This document shows, one piece after another, positions 50,483 to 61,042 of a stretch of DNA of 64,000 nucleotides. The notes beneath the pieces were generated by a model. It searched no databases and was not told where the DNA came from. It saw only the letters and a program-made list of their open reading frames with translations. How positions within the stretch are numbered: the stretch's first letter is position 1; each line of letters opens with the position of its first letter. Source of the stretch: Brugia malayi (lineage: Eukaryota; Nematoda; Chromadorea; Rhabditida; Onchocercidae); the NCBI RefSeq assembly GCF_000002995.4, contig NW_025062475.1:11040187-11104186 (forward strand), read 5' to 3'. The position numbers and the translations under genes were made by a program.

Positions 50483-53219
50483 TATTCTTCTTAAAGAATA
50501 TTTGTCACAGATATTTGTTAAGTCTGCAATTTCACTTTTCTGATAACTCAGAACAAAATAATTTAAACAGTTGTATATTGGTTTAATTCCGGGAAACAAT
50601 TTATGTTACGAATTTATAAAATCATTTTTGATACGCTAATTAACCTATCAGATTCTATTCTTTCCTTTTTTTTTTTTTTGATAATTTTTTGATTTATTTT
50701 AAAATCTTAATCGTATTGTCTTATTCATTCTGACATTTTCCGACTGTTATTATTATAACTAATTGACAATACAATGATTTTTATGTTTATTATTTGCAAA
50801 GAAAGTAAAAGGAATAATATTAGTAATTGAATAATTAAATCAATATTGATCAATTTCTAGTAAGTATTCATTAATTTTCCTCAAATTCCCACAAACTTAT
50901 TTCAAATTTAATTTATCGATTGAAAATATACATTTAATAATTTATAGAAATGTAAACATATCAAAGCATAAAAAGTAAGAAAAGTAATTTATAATAGAAT
51001 AATCAACAATGATTATTAACTATTAATAAAGTAATTGAGATTTCTCAATCTAATCAAATCATGATCTTGCTCTTCCAACCCGCTCTATCATTTAACTTTC
51101 TGGAAAAATAAGATTTTAATAATTATCCAATTTTTTGTTTGTTTCTTTTTTGTTTTTCTTTTTTTTGTTTGTTTATTTATTTTTGTTCTTTTTTGTTTCT
51201 TTTTTTTTGTCTTTCTTTTTTGTTTGTTTGTTTGTTTATATTTCTAAACATATTTTTCCTATTGATAAACAAACTTTTCGATGAGAAATTATACATCAGA
51301 AATGTATTCTTTTTAATGATATCTATTCAATTACTGAAAATAGTTTATTTACCTAAAATGTTGGACATTTTAATTAATAATATCAAAACAGGAAATTCTT
51401 ACAGAAAATAAAACTTATTAGATAGTTCTCATCAAATTAATTTCGCTTTACGAATTTCTTCTCTTATTAACAGTTAGTCATCAACTGATAAGAGAAAATT
51501 AAATGTTATACAAGCGAAAGCTAAGATATAAGGATAATATTAACGATGAGAAATTAATCATTCATATTAACTGGAATTAATAGATCATTTTACTTCTTTA
51601 CTTTTTACAAAATCAAAATAACGTTTCCGCATACTTGTAGCAGAAATTTTCAGTAAAAAAATTAAAAAAGTCAATAAGCAAAAAATAAATTTAAATTTAA
51701 CGCTCAAAATAAGTGTTTTAAATAATACTTTTTATATATTTATAGTTTTTTTTTAATATATATGTAGTTTTTTTTTTTTCTTAAATAATCCTGTTTACAC
51801 ATTTATAGTTAAGTCATATTTAATTCTTAAAATAATTATAATTCCTTCAGACTTTTTAACTTAATTAATCCACTTGATATCACAAAAGATCACCAAACAA
51901 TTCATTTAATTTATTGTAGCATTATAATACCAAAAATATATTCTGCAATAAATATAAAAGTGTTTTCAGTTAATTATAGAAATACTTCATAGAAGAAAAA
52001 CACATGTTGCATCATTAACTTCTAACTAATTAAAGGTAATACAAATGTTTACATTCTAACTAATTAAAGGTAATGCAAATGTTTACCTTTACATATCTAA
52101 TACTGATGGTAATAAAAAAAGAAATTTCATAATTTAAACTAATAGGAAATACTTCCTTGTCAAAATTCACTGTAACTTTTAGCTTTATCGATGCTTATCA
52201 TCCTCTAGCGATTTTCATAGTTTTTGTTTGTTTCATGGATTTCCTGTTTATTTTGAAATAATAATATTTTTGGAAGTATTGCAGGAAGAATTAGACTATA
52301 AGAAATAATCTCTAAGATTAGAACCATAACATTCTCCATAATTATTTATAGTTTTATGTAAAAAACTTTATTACTAATGTCGTCTTAGTCTGCTTCTAAT
52401 GCTCCATTGATCCTTTCCATAGAATTCGTTGAAATCCCATATCTAATTTATAATCATCCATTTGTGCTTGAACAAATAATTTTATTCCCTTATAGCATTT
52501 TTTTTTCTCTAAACTTGCTAATTCTTTTCAACTTCTTCATGTTATAGAACGTGAACTTTGGACTGAAAGTAAACAATTAAAAAAGCGTACCTAGCTTGAG
52601 GCCTTCCGTGAATTGAATTTTAACTAAAAGTGAGACCCCCAAACAAAAAATCGATCATTTAACCAAATTACAAACCTTTCGGGCTCATAACCCGAGTAAA
52701 GAAAAACAGCTCCAAGGTGAAAGTTCACTACGTCAACTCTCATAATAGCCCTTCAGCTTTTCATTTGTATTCCTGTTGTAACTCTTTCCTATTTCAGATT
52801 CTTCATTAACGCATACGTCTGTGACTTAGGAACAAGTCCGTCTAAATATCAGATAACATGCTTTTGTGGACAAACATACCCTCACCCTCCCTATATATAA
52901 GCTTTCAACGTCACAGATTATGGTCACAAAACTTGCTGCCCCATAGTCTCATATCTCATCAACAGCTAATCTTGGCGAAAAGCTTATGCATAAAATGTAT
53001 TTCAAACAGACCACACAAATTAGTGATGTAACACAGAGGAATTAATCGAAATTCAAGAAAATCCTCGCAAATGTGGCGGACTAATTATTCAAGAAAACTA
53101 ACTTCACAGCTCTTTCAAAAAACTTTTTGGCCAAATAAGGACAACTTGGTTTATTTGTATCTGCAAATTTTTGAACAATAAACGAATATTTAACAATTAC
53201 AGATACACTTCTATGTTCT
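50483..53219. other. Intergenic AT-rich stretch
   Basis: About 2.7 kb with T-rich low complexity at 51131-51240, and a direct repeat of about 36-40 bp at 52016-52087 (taactaattaaaggtaat copied twice). A Met-anticodon-arm-like motif lies at 52679-52695. No coding exon is seen. Confidence 0.5.
52016..52087. repeat. Direct duplication of about 38 bp
   Basis: The unit ctaactaattaaaggtaat plus acaaatgtttac occurs twice in tandem with one or two changes. Confidence 0.75.
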
Positions 53220-55616
53220 TCAATAAGGGGGTATTTGTGGCATCTGACCCGGCATCGGTTGTAACAAATCCTTCTTTTCTTGTTTATGTTCTGATTCTGG
53301 ATGCAGTGGATTCGGTGCTTCATTCGGTTCTTGGATATGAATCTGGTCAGGCAATGCAATACGTGGTCCCATATTTCCTTTAGGGTCGTGTGGCAGCATT
53401 ATTTTCACTTTGATACCCAAAACACCTAAAGAAACATGTTTACACTGTTTGTTCAATTTAAATGTTAACTGAATAATATTCACTGGAATTTCCAACTTTC
53501 CACATTGATCTAGCATCCACACTTTAAACACATCACTGTGTTCCAGAACCTTGTTTTATGGGTAATAAAACCTCTTGTTAAAGCAATCTTTCAGATAAAA
53601 TGTAAAAATGCCAAACACCAATAACTGTAAACCTTGACGGAGTTGAACGTGACGTACTGCCTGTTGGATGTAATCGTTTACCGGTTGACCAGAATGAATC
53701 ATCAATCCATCAACAAATTTCATCGATTTAGCTCGCTGACCGCGCAGCTTTCCGGATACAATTACCTAAAAAAGCAGAGAGTTATGTAAAGGCTTAAACA
53801 CCCCCTACTGAGAGACTACATTCTCAGTGTGTTAATCTGCGGTTCTTAATAATTCAAAACCTACCATGCTCCTTGTTTGAGTGAAATAAGAGAGCTCAGC
53901 CAATAACCAGAATCATTGCATACTCAGAGAGATATGCTTACATAAGAGGTGTCATTGAAATGAACATCATAGCTCCCACGAAGACAATACAACACCACTT
54001 CTCTATCTGTGACCCGAACCATAATAGCTATTATCTATGCCGTAATACCTACGCCACTACACCACTTCATTACCAAATCTCACTCAGTTTTTACCAATGA
54101 AGTATTTTTCTCCATCTTCTGGAATTTACTGGACAATTTTTTTCTTTTTGATAGAAAGATGCAATAATTTTATATAATTTTGCTAGTAAATATTTTATAT
54201 TACTATTATTATTACCCATGGGAATGTAATCCAGCTCGAATATGCCAATTATCTCATTTAACAGACGTGAAAATCGACTTACTTCGCATCCCTGAGCATT
54301 GGATTCCATAATAAAACGCAACACACCATAGCAAGCTCGACGAACAGCTAAACCACCGACCAGTTTGTAACGTAACGATTCGCACTGAGCTACAGCGCAA
54401 AGACCGCGATTTGTAACTTTTTCCGCGTAAAGCTGAAACATGAAAATATATCTGCTGCAGTAGCTTCGATAACCAAGTCAAATCAAAACTATAAACCAAA
54501 TCAAAACTTGCAAACATAAAGGTTTTCCGTGACAAACTTACCTTATCACGGCATGCCGCTTAATTTTATGATTAAACTTATTTCAATAAGTCCCGTGATG
54601 ATGCGAAATATATATATATGCACAAAATTTTGAAAAAACTAAAAGAGAAACTAATAATGATCCAAAACAAGTCAGTCAAAAATTTTTTGCGCAGAAAAAA
54701 TAACGAAATTAAAGTGTTTGCACTAAATCCTACATATGACTTTTTCCAAACGTGTGATATATCCAGGCATATCTTTTCAGCATTCACAAAATGTTCCCCC
54801 ATTTTTTCTTTAAAAATAATTTATGAAAGTTCCAAATTGTTTGTGAATTTACTTTACAACCAAAATTCAACAACTATATGAAGTGTGATATAGCTGAAAT
54901 AAATAAAGTGGGCTTCTGGTATGAACTTCTACGCCAATGCTGCGATTTAGAGGCGAATGATCGTAACATACCTCAACTGTACCATCAGCAAATCCAAATC
55001 GTTTCTGTACAACCGATGTTAATTCACGAATCCGCCGTCCACGTTCACCTAACACACTTTGCGTACGTGTAGCCAAAATGATTATCTGCATGGAGAATAT
55101 CAAAGTCAATGAAAAGTCAATAAACACAAATTTCGGCCTACAAGAAGTACTTTCAAAAAATTATTACCGTTATTATTATTAATACTGTTATTATTGTTAC
55201 TACTATCATTATTATATTATTACTGTTATTATTATCAGTCATTCGTTATCATCATTACCATTATTCTCATTATTAATTATTATTATTACTGATCATTACT
55301 ACTTTATTATAGTTGTAACACCTACCACTATTATTAATTTGCTTTAGTATTATTACTTATAATTAATGAGAGGATTGTGGCAAATTCTATGCCAACCAGA
55401 TTTAGCCACCTTTCAAAAAAATTCGAAATTTAAATGGTGTTCCAAGGCATGTAGCTTTTAAAATCAAACTCAGTGAACAATACGAACCTCGGCACGTGCC
55501 GGTGTTCGCCGAACTTCAACACCCGAATAACCATCTTCGGCTAGTTCCTTCATAAGGAAATTATTTAATTCAGCTTTGAAAATACCATCCTGCACCGCCT
55601 TTCGCTTCTTTGACAT
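53220..55616 (-). CDS. rps-3: 40S ribosomal protein S3 (uS3)
   Basis: Exons 55488-55616, 54972-55085, 54283-54432, 53633-53765 and 53220-53425 join in frame to 243 residues, the length of human RPS3. The protein starts [17 protein letters not shown]. It has the KH type-2 loop [20 protein letters not shown], then [54 protein letters not shown] and [13 protein letters not shown]. The C-tail is divergent and Pro/Gln-rich ([13 protein letters not shown]). S3 sits at the mRNA entry tunnel of the small subunit. The usual 6-10 residues before SKKRK are missing: an acceptor (acgcag) ends just 3 nt before the ATG, so either the leader is trans-spliced there or an upstream coding exon was missed. Confidence 0.95.
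55150..55310. repeat. Imperfect ATT/TTA microsatellite in the first rps-3 intron
   Basis: About 160 bases of trinucleotide-like repeats (tattattatt with interruptions such as ctg, cat and acc), between rps-3 exons 1 and 2. Confidence 0.85.
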
Positions 55617-57375
55617 CTCCTGCGTTGTGACTATCATTGGGCTTTTTCTTCTGTCTCGTGAAATTAAAATACCTAACTGTAGCTACCAAGATTACCTGAA
55701 ATATATTAAAAATTGAGCAAATTATAATTTGTGGCTCCAATCTATTCCTATCCAATATCACGAAATATTACAACTACCCTGAAACAGTTATCCAGTACGA
55801 CAATGACAAAGTCATTAATATGATGCTGCAATCTCAGCTAGCAGTATAAAAACATATGATTACAATTCAACAAACATACTGAAAGAAACGGATATGGAAC
55901 TATTATTGGTCGACTTGCTTGAATATTTCAAAGCTCTCGACAGCTTCAAATTTATAGCGATGAAAAATATGTGAAGAATCATGCAGTTTAACATAAGTAA
56001 TAGAAAATCGTATCATGAAAAAACAAAGGAAAATTACGATAAAATAAAAATGTCTGAAGCATTTACAAAAATACAGGAAAAATTTAATAGCAGAAAGACT
56101 GTCAATGCAAGGATATCATCGACTGCTACCGAAAAGCAACAAACATTCCCAGCAAAAATGTAATTATATAGCAACAGCTTTTGCTAAGCAACAACTCTAG
56201 CAACGTAAGTATCGAACCTAACGTTTGAGTCGTAAATGGAATCAATCAGGTCACGCAACGTACGAGCTTCAGCCCGATAAAAAGATTGTCAATTGACCCT
56301 AAAGACGTCCTATCCCATTTGACTTGAGAATTACAAATGCGGGCCGCGGCCCATTAAATACCGCCTATCTAGCTGGATGCTTTGGACCTCTTCTTTAGCA
56401 TTTGTTATTCATTCTCTATCTGCCATTACAATGTCTGTTAACTGCCTAATACATGTAGTATGCACAGGTTCTTAAACTACTGTATAACCGTCTGAAGTCT
56501 CTTCGTTAATAACGTTGTACTTTTTATTATATGTGTCTAACGTAGTGTCAAAGAATATGAGTTGCAGTTAAATCCTGACACTGTCCAACTATGTGTCACT
56601 ATTTTGTGAACTGTGCAAGCTGAGTTGGAGTGTAGATTTGAGGGATCTGAAATGTGAGAGTAAGTGAAAAAGTAAGTAAGTGAAGAGTTAAGAGTAATGA
56701 AAGTTACTTTTGCAACTCGATATTAAAGTTTCCAACTAACAATGTTTAATCAAAGTTTTTTAACTTATCAAAATTTGGATTTATTATCAAAAATGAGTTA
56801 TGAGGGGGTATCTTTAAATTATTAAATTAGTATTCTTGTAATATCATTGTTTATTGAACTAATAGTATGCTCTATTAGATTAATCATCTCAATTAGAAAT
56901 GAACTTTACTTGAGCAGTATTCAAAAACTTATTTATTCTCGAAATCATTAATTACATAACAAGATCAGGATGAATTATCACTCTGTAGTAGTTTTATCAT
57001 TGGAATTGAATTTCACTTACAAAAAAAGACAAAAAAAAAATCATCAAAGATAATTTTTTCACGCACATAATTACAGGAGTGGTGAGTTGTATTTAGGATA
57101 AACCGGAAAGTTTTATTTACAATCCAACTAATTCCTATAGTTTAGATTTCCATAATTTGAATTTTCAGAATATGAAGTGGAATTTGCTACTCTTTCATTT
57201 CTACAAATTTATTGCATCTCAGAATAGCTTCAAAATTCTCCACCTTAGAATTAATTGGTTTTCTTATTGATTTTCCATTTAACGCTTAAATCTAGAAAAT
57301 TTCTATCTGAACAACATATGAACAAATAATAGCCTAAAATATTTGATTGATTAGTTTAATTAATAGCAAAATTGA
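55617..57375. other. Intergenic: rps-3 upstream region and 3' flank of the next gene
   Basis: This presumably holds the rps-3 promoter. A small open frame (+, 55981-56163) has no recognisable content. A less AT-rich patch at 56200-56400 includes a GC-rich palindrome (gcgggccgcggcccat). A short gtaagtaagtgaag repeat lies near 56660. Confidence 0.5.
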
Positions 57376-60300
57376 TTAATACCACCAGCAACATTTCAAT
57401 AATACGAAACATAAATGAAAACAGAATGTGAACAGCGATGATTTGTACAGCACCGTATCGACGTAATCAGCGGATTGTCGATCTTCATATTCCACACGTC
57501 CGTATAAGTTTACAACCCAATAGAATCCTGAAAATTCAAAATTAAATTCGAAATTTAAAATTTGCTCCAAAAAGGATTCCAAGTTCATTGATTTATCGAA
57601 AATTTCATACCAGGTATATGTATCTTAATGATATCTTCCCTGTATACGTCTTGAAATTTATGGTATAAATATTAATAAGAATATTCAGGATCAGATACAA
57701 TTAGAAAACATAAATGATAACTTTAAGCTTTAGAAGAGGTAAAATATTAAATTTGAAAATATTTAAATTGAATTCAAGCATGTTTTACATTTAGATCACG
57801 AAGTATATTCAATGAAATATGCAATTTAAAAAAAAAAAAAAAAGCAATTTCTAGTAGGTAATTTTTTTTTTGAAAATATTCAATTGCTTACCAACTAATC
57901 CAATTAGTAAAACAAATAATGAAACCAGCAAATAAATAATACAACCAATAAAACGAATAATTTGACAACACCATTTGCGTTCACCGATTTTTGTTGTTGT
58001 TGCATAGGTGAAGAAGAAAATTAGATTAAGAAGAACCTGTACCAATCCTGAAATTAACTCCTCAATCAATTTTAATTTAAGAAATTCAAATAATTAATTA
58101 GAAAAATTAATATAACCTAAATTTTTTATGTGCAATGGTTTACTCGGATAAACGTATTTCAAGATTATTCGATTTGATCTTTTGCTTGCTACTAAGATCC
58201 CTTACTTTCTTTATTTACCTTCATCCTCATTTTACTTTACTTTACTTTATTGCTACTGAGATCCTTTACTTTACTTTACTCTATTTCTACTGAGATCCTT
58301 TACTGCACTTTATTTATTTACTTTACATTTACTTTCTTTTGCTTTGTTTTACTTGATTTTTTACTTTACTTGCTTACTACATGGCTAATTTAGACACTCT
58401 TATTGTAAGCGACTTTCTTTTCTTTGTTCAAAATCTGCTTTTTTAGTTCTTTCGGGAATTGATCAAGTGATCATTTTACTATTACCAGTGTAATTACGAG
58501 GTATTTTGCGGATAAAATTTGAACATTTAACTATGAAACTTGAATAATTACAGGTATTATTGAGTTATAATATTCAATCCTTTTTTAATATTCTAAATTT
58601 ATGTTTCAAAGTTTAAAAATGAGATTTGAAAGTTATTATAATGTTTTTTTTTTTTTCTTTTTTCAGCAAAGATTAGAACAAATGTCTATGTATGTTTCTG
58701 CAAAATTTGAAACATTCATCTTAAATTTTAATTGACATAACAGTAAAATGTGACTGATTACGGTAGATGGAATTTTCTTGAAACAAAATGTAGCGAAGTG
58801 TAATTCATCATTTAACTCTTTCAGTTCGTATAAATGCAGAAAAAGGTATTTACTAGACGATTGAACAATTTTACAAGAAATTTAGCAAATCTAATTAATA
58901 ACCTCTCATTAACTTTGGCTATATAGATTAAGCTTTAAGTGATATCATGATTTTTAATAATGATTGTAATTAAAAATTTACAACCTTTATGTTGTCAATA
59001 AAATGTGTAAATATACTTATTACCAATTTTACTAGTTGAAATAGCATTGAAATAAAAATTTTGATGAGACAAAATAAAATGTAGCAATGCTAGTGATAGC
59101 ATTATCAGTGCAGTTGAAGCAGTAATATAAAAAATAATAAAAATAAAAGTAGTGATAATGTTGAATGAAAGACTGCAGCATTAATTAGAAGAAATAAGCA
59201 TAAATTTTGTTAATTTTAAAGTTAAAAATTTAAATGAAACATTTCAAAATTCTGATTGAACTGCTTAAACAAACCATTCCGGCAATGAATTTCATTTTAA
59301 TATTTCACTTTTAGCTATAATTGCTTTTATTGCATTACTATTTCATTATTCCTTCTTTATTGATCAATTACAAGTAAATTTTGCTAACTGGAAAATTTTA
59401 ACTTAACAATTAATCAATCACTAAAATTGCAAAATCTCAGTATGAAAAATCAGAAAAATCAAACAAAAAAAATTTTTTTGGTTAAACAAAAAAAAAAAAT
59501 TCTTTTTAAAAACTTTTTTTCCAGCTATGAAGTTTTAATTATTAGCAAAATATAAGTTTAGAAAGCGAACCATAAAGAAGCAGAACAGTTTTTATTGTAT
59601 ACGCACTTTGATGACGTGATTCGTAGCCGTAAACGGATGAATTACGAGAAAATGCAACGTATAAGGCGTATACGCCACATGCATAACTAATTATCGCAAT
59701 TGCTAATTGTTTTTTATTAACTGAAAATAATTAAGCGTAAAATAATGAAGGAAAGCTATTCAAGTAATTAAGTTCTATCATATATAATTTCCCTGATTAA
59801 AATATTCTTTGAGTTATCGCGGGATAATGGAATCTTCAATGGTGAGAAAATAAAGTATACAATGTTCAAAAATAATTGATATCAAAAATTTTCATGTTTT
59901 ATCTCTTTTAAAATCTGAATTCATGCCTGATTTTTGTATAATCTAAAATTAATTACTAAAAAAAAAAAAAAAACATTGAATTGATAATTTATGATTAAAA
60001 ATTTTTATATTACAATAAAAAAATTTGGAAAAGTTGAAAAGAACTTACTCATTTGATTAAAAAATACCACCAAATAGATAGCTATGCTATTTCTCGTTCC
60101 TCTTTTCCTGAATGTCTCTGATGATGGCTGATTGTTGCTGTTAACAGTATGTCTATTCGTTGATTCTAATTTTGAATTTGATAAACTGTGAAATTCTAAG
60201 TCATATTCGTTGATAGCGGAGTGTGATAATGGAAATTCCTCGTATCTCTGAGGTGTTAGCTTCTATAAATGAACGATAAGCATGAAATAAAACTGAGACA

Positions 60301-61042
60301 ATTTAAAGAATATTTGTTAAATTAAAATTTTAATAAGAATAACTTACTAATTAGCAACAGTAGGTATGAAATTAATGAGAATGCTAAATGAGTAACAGGT
60401 AAGATATGAGAAAAATAAGAAATGTTGATAGTAGTATTTACCATTGTTTATAGGAATAATTAATTGTCCGAGTAAACAATAATTACTCTTACTAATACCA
60501 TCAATGTCGCATTCCGCGGTAAATTTCGCGGTAAAGTCTACCATTTCATTTACATACAGAGAAAAGTAAAGTGGAAAATGATGAAAGATTTAAATTGAAT
60601 GTAAATTTCAACATAAATTCATCTACAAATGATATTAATTGAGAAGAATATCATTGAGAATATGCTATTGAATATGAATTGGCGGTAAAGTCGCATCAGA
60701 AATTATTGTCATTTGAAGTGCAAATGTAAATATCTTTCTTGGCACATTTATCATTATCAGTGATGATCAATCTTTTTCACCAGACTAATTCAAGATGTCA
60801 TATTTGATTAATTAATTTCTAAATATCTTTCTGATTAATCAAAAAAAAAAAAATTTGATTAATTTAATCAATAAGCATTAAGTAAACTTATTTCAATTCC
60901 TGATGATACTAAAATGTTTTACCGTTTTCCGTTTCTCATCTTCGCCGCAATTATTTAACATTCTCCAATTATTGTAGCATGGATTAATTTTCGATGCGTT
61001 TAATTGTTCCGTATTGTCATTTTTCGAAACATGAGAATACAT
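57376..61042 (-). CDS. Unrecognised multi-pass membrane protein
   Basis: Five exons, 60923-61042, 60049-60262, 59607-59720, 57892-58047 and 57376-57527, join in frame to about 251 residues. I do not recognise the family. The first 100 residues are polar (MYSHVSKNDNTEQLNA, KLTPQRYEEFPLSHS). Four hydrophobic stretches follow: KKQLAIAIISYACGVYALYV, LVQVLLNLIFFFTYATT, a long one around GCIIYLLVSLFVLLIGLVGF, and SLFTFCFHLCFVLLKCCWWY ending at the stop. A short loop with ERKWCC sits between the second and third. The start ATG lies directly at a 3' splice site (aattttag|ATG), so it may be trans-spliced or preceded by another exon. It could be a nematode-restricted membrane protein. Confidence 0.72.
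58220..58385. repeat. TTTAC-rich tandem repeat in intron
   Basis: Degenerate tttac units are interleaved with copies of ctactgagatcctttact (about 58251 and 58287, with a decayed copy near 58188). The block lies within the intron between exons 3 and 4 of the membrane-protein gene. Confidence 0.75.
60442..60544 (-). CDS. Possible alternative first exon of the membrane protein
   Basis: An ATG-initiated stretch (MVDFTAKFTAECDIDG ... IPINN) ends in a good donor (AACAATG|gtaaat) in phase 1. That fits exon 59607-59720, so it could replace exons 1 and 2 by giving a different N-terminus joined to the same membrane domain. No acceptor is needed if it is a true first exon. Its expression is unproven. 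Confidence 0.4.

Noticed and set aside
51139..51411. Phe-rich 90-residue frame
   Set aside because: Product of a poly-T/TTTG low-complexity tract.
55981..56163. Lys/Thr-rich 60-residue frame upstream of rps-3
   Set aside because: No family resemblance or splice support; opposite strand to neighbours. Possible but not supported.
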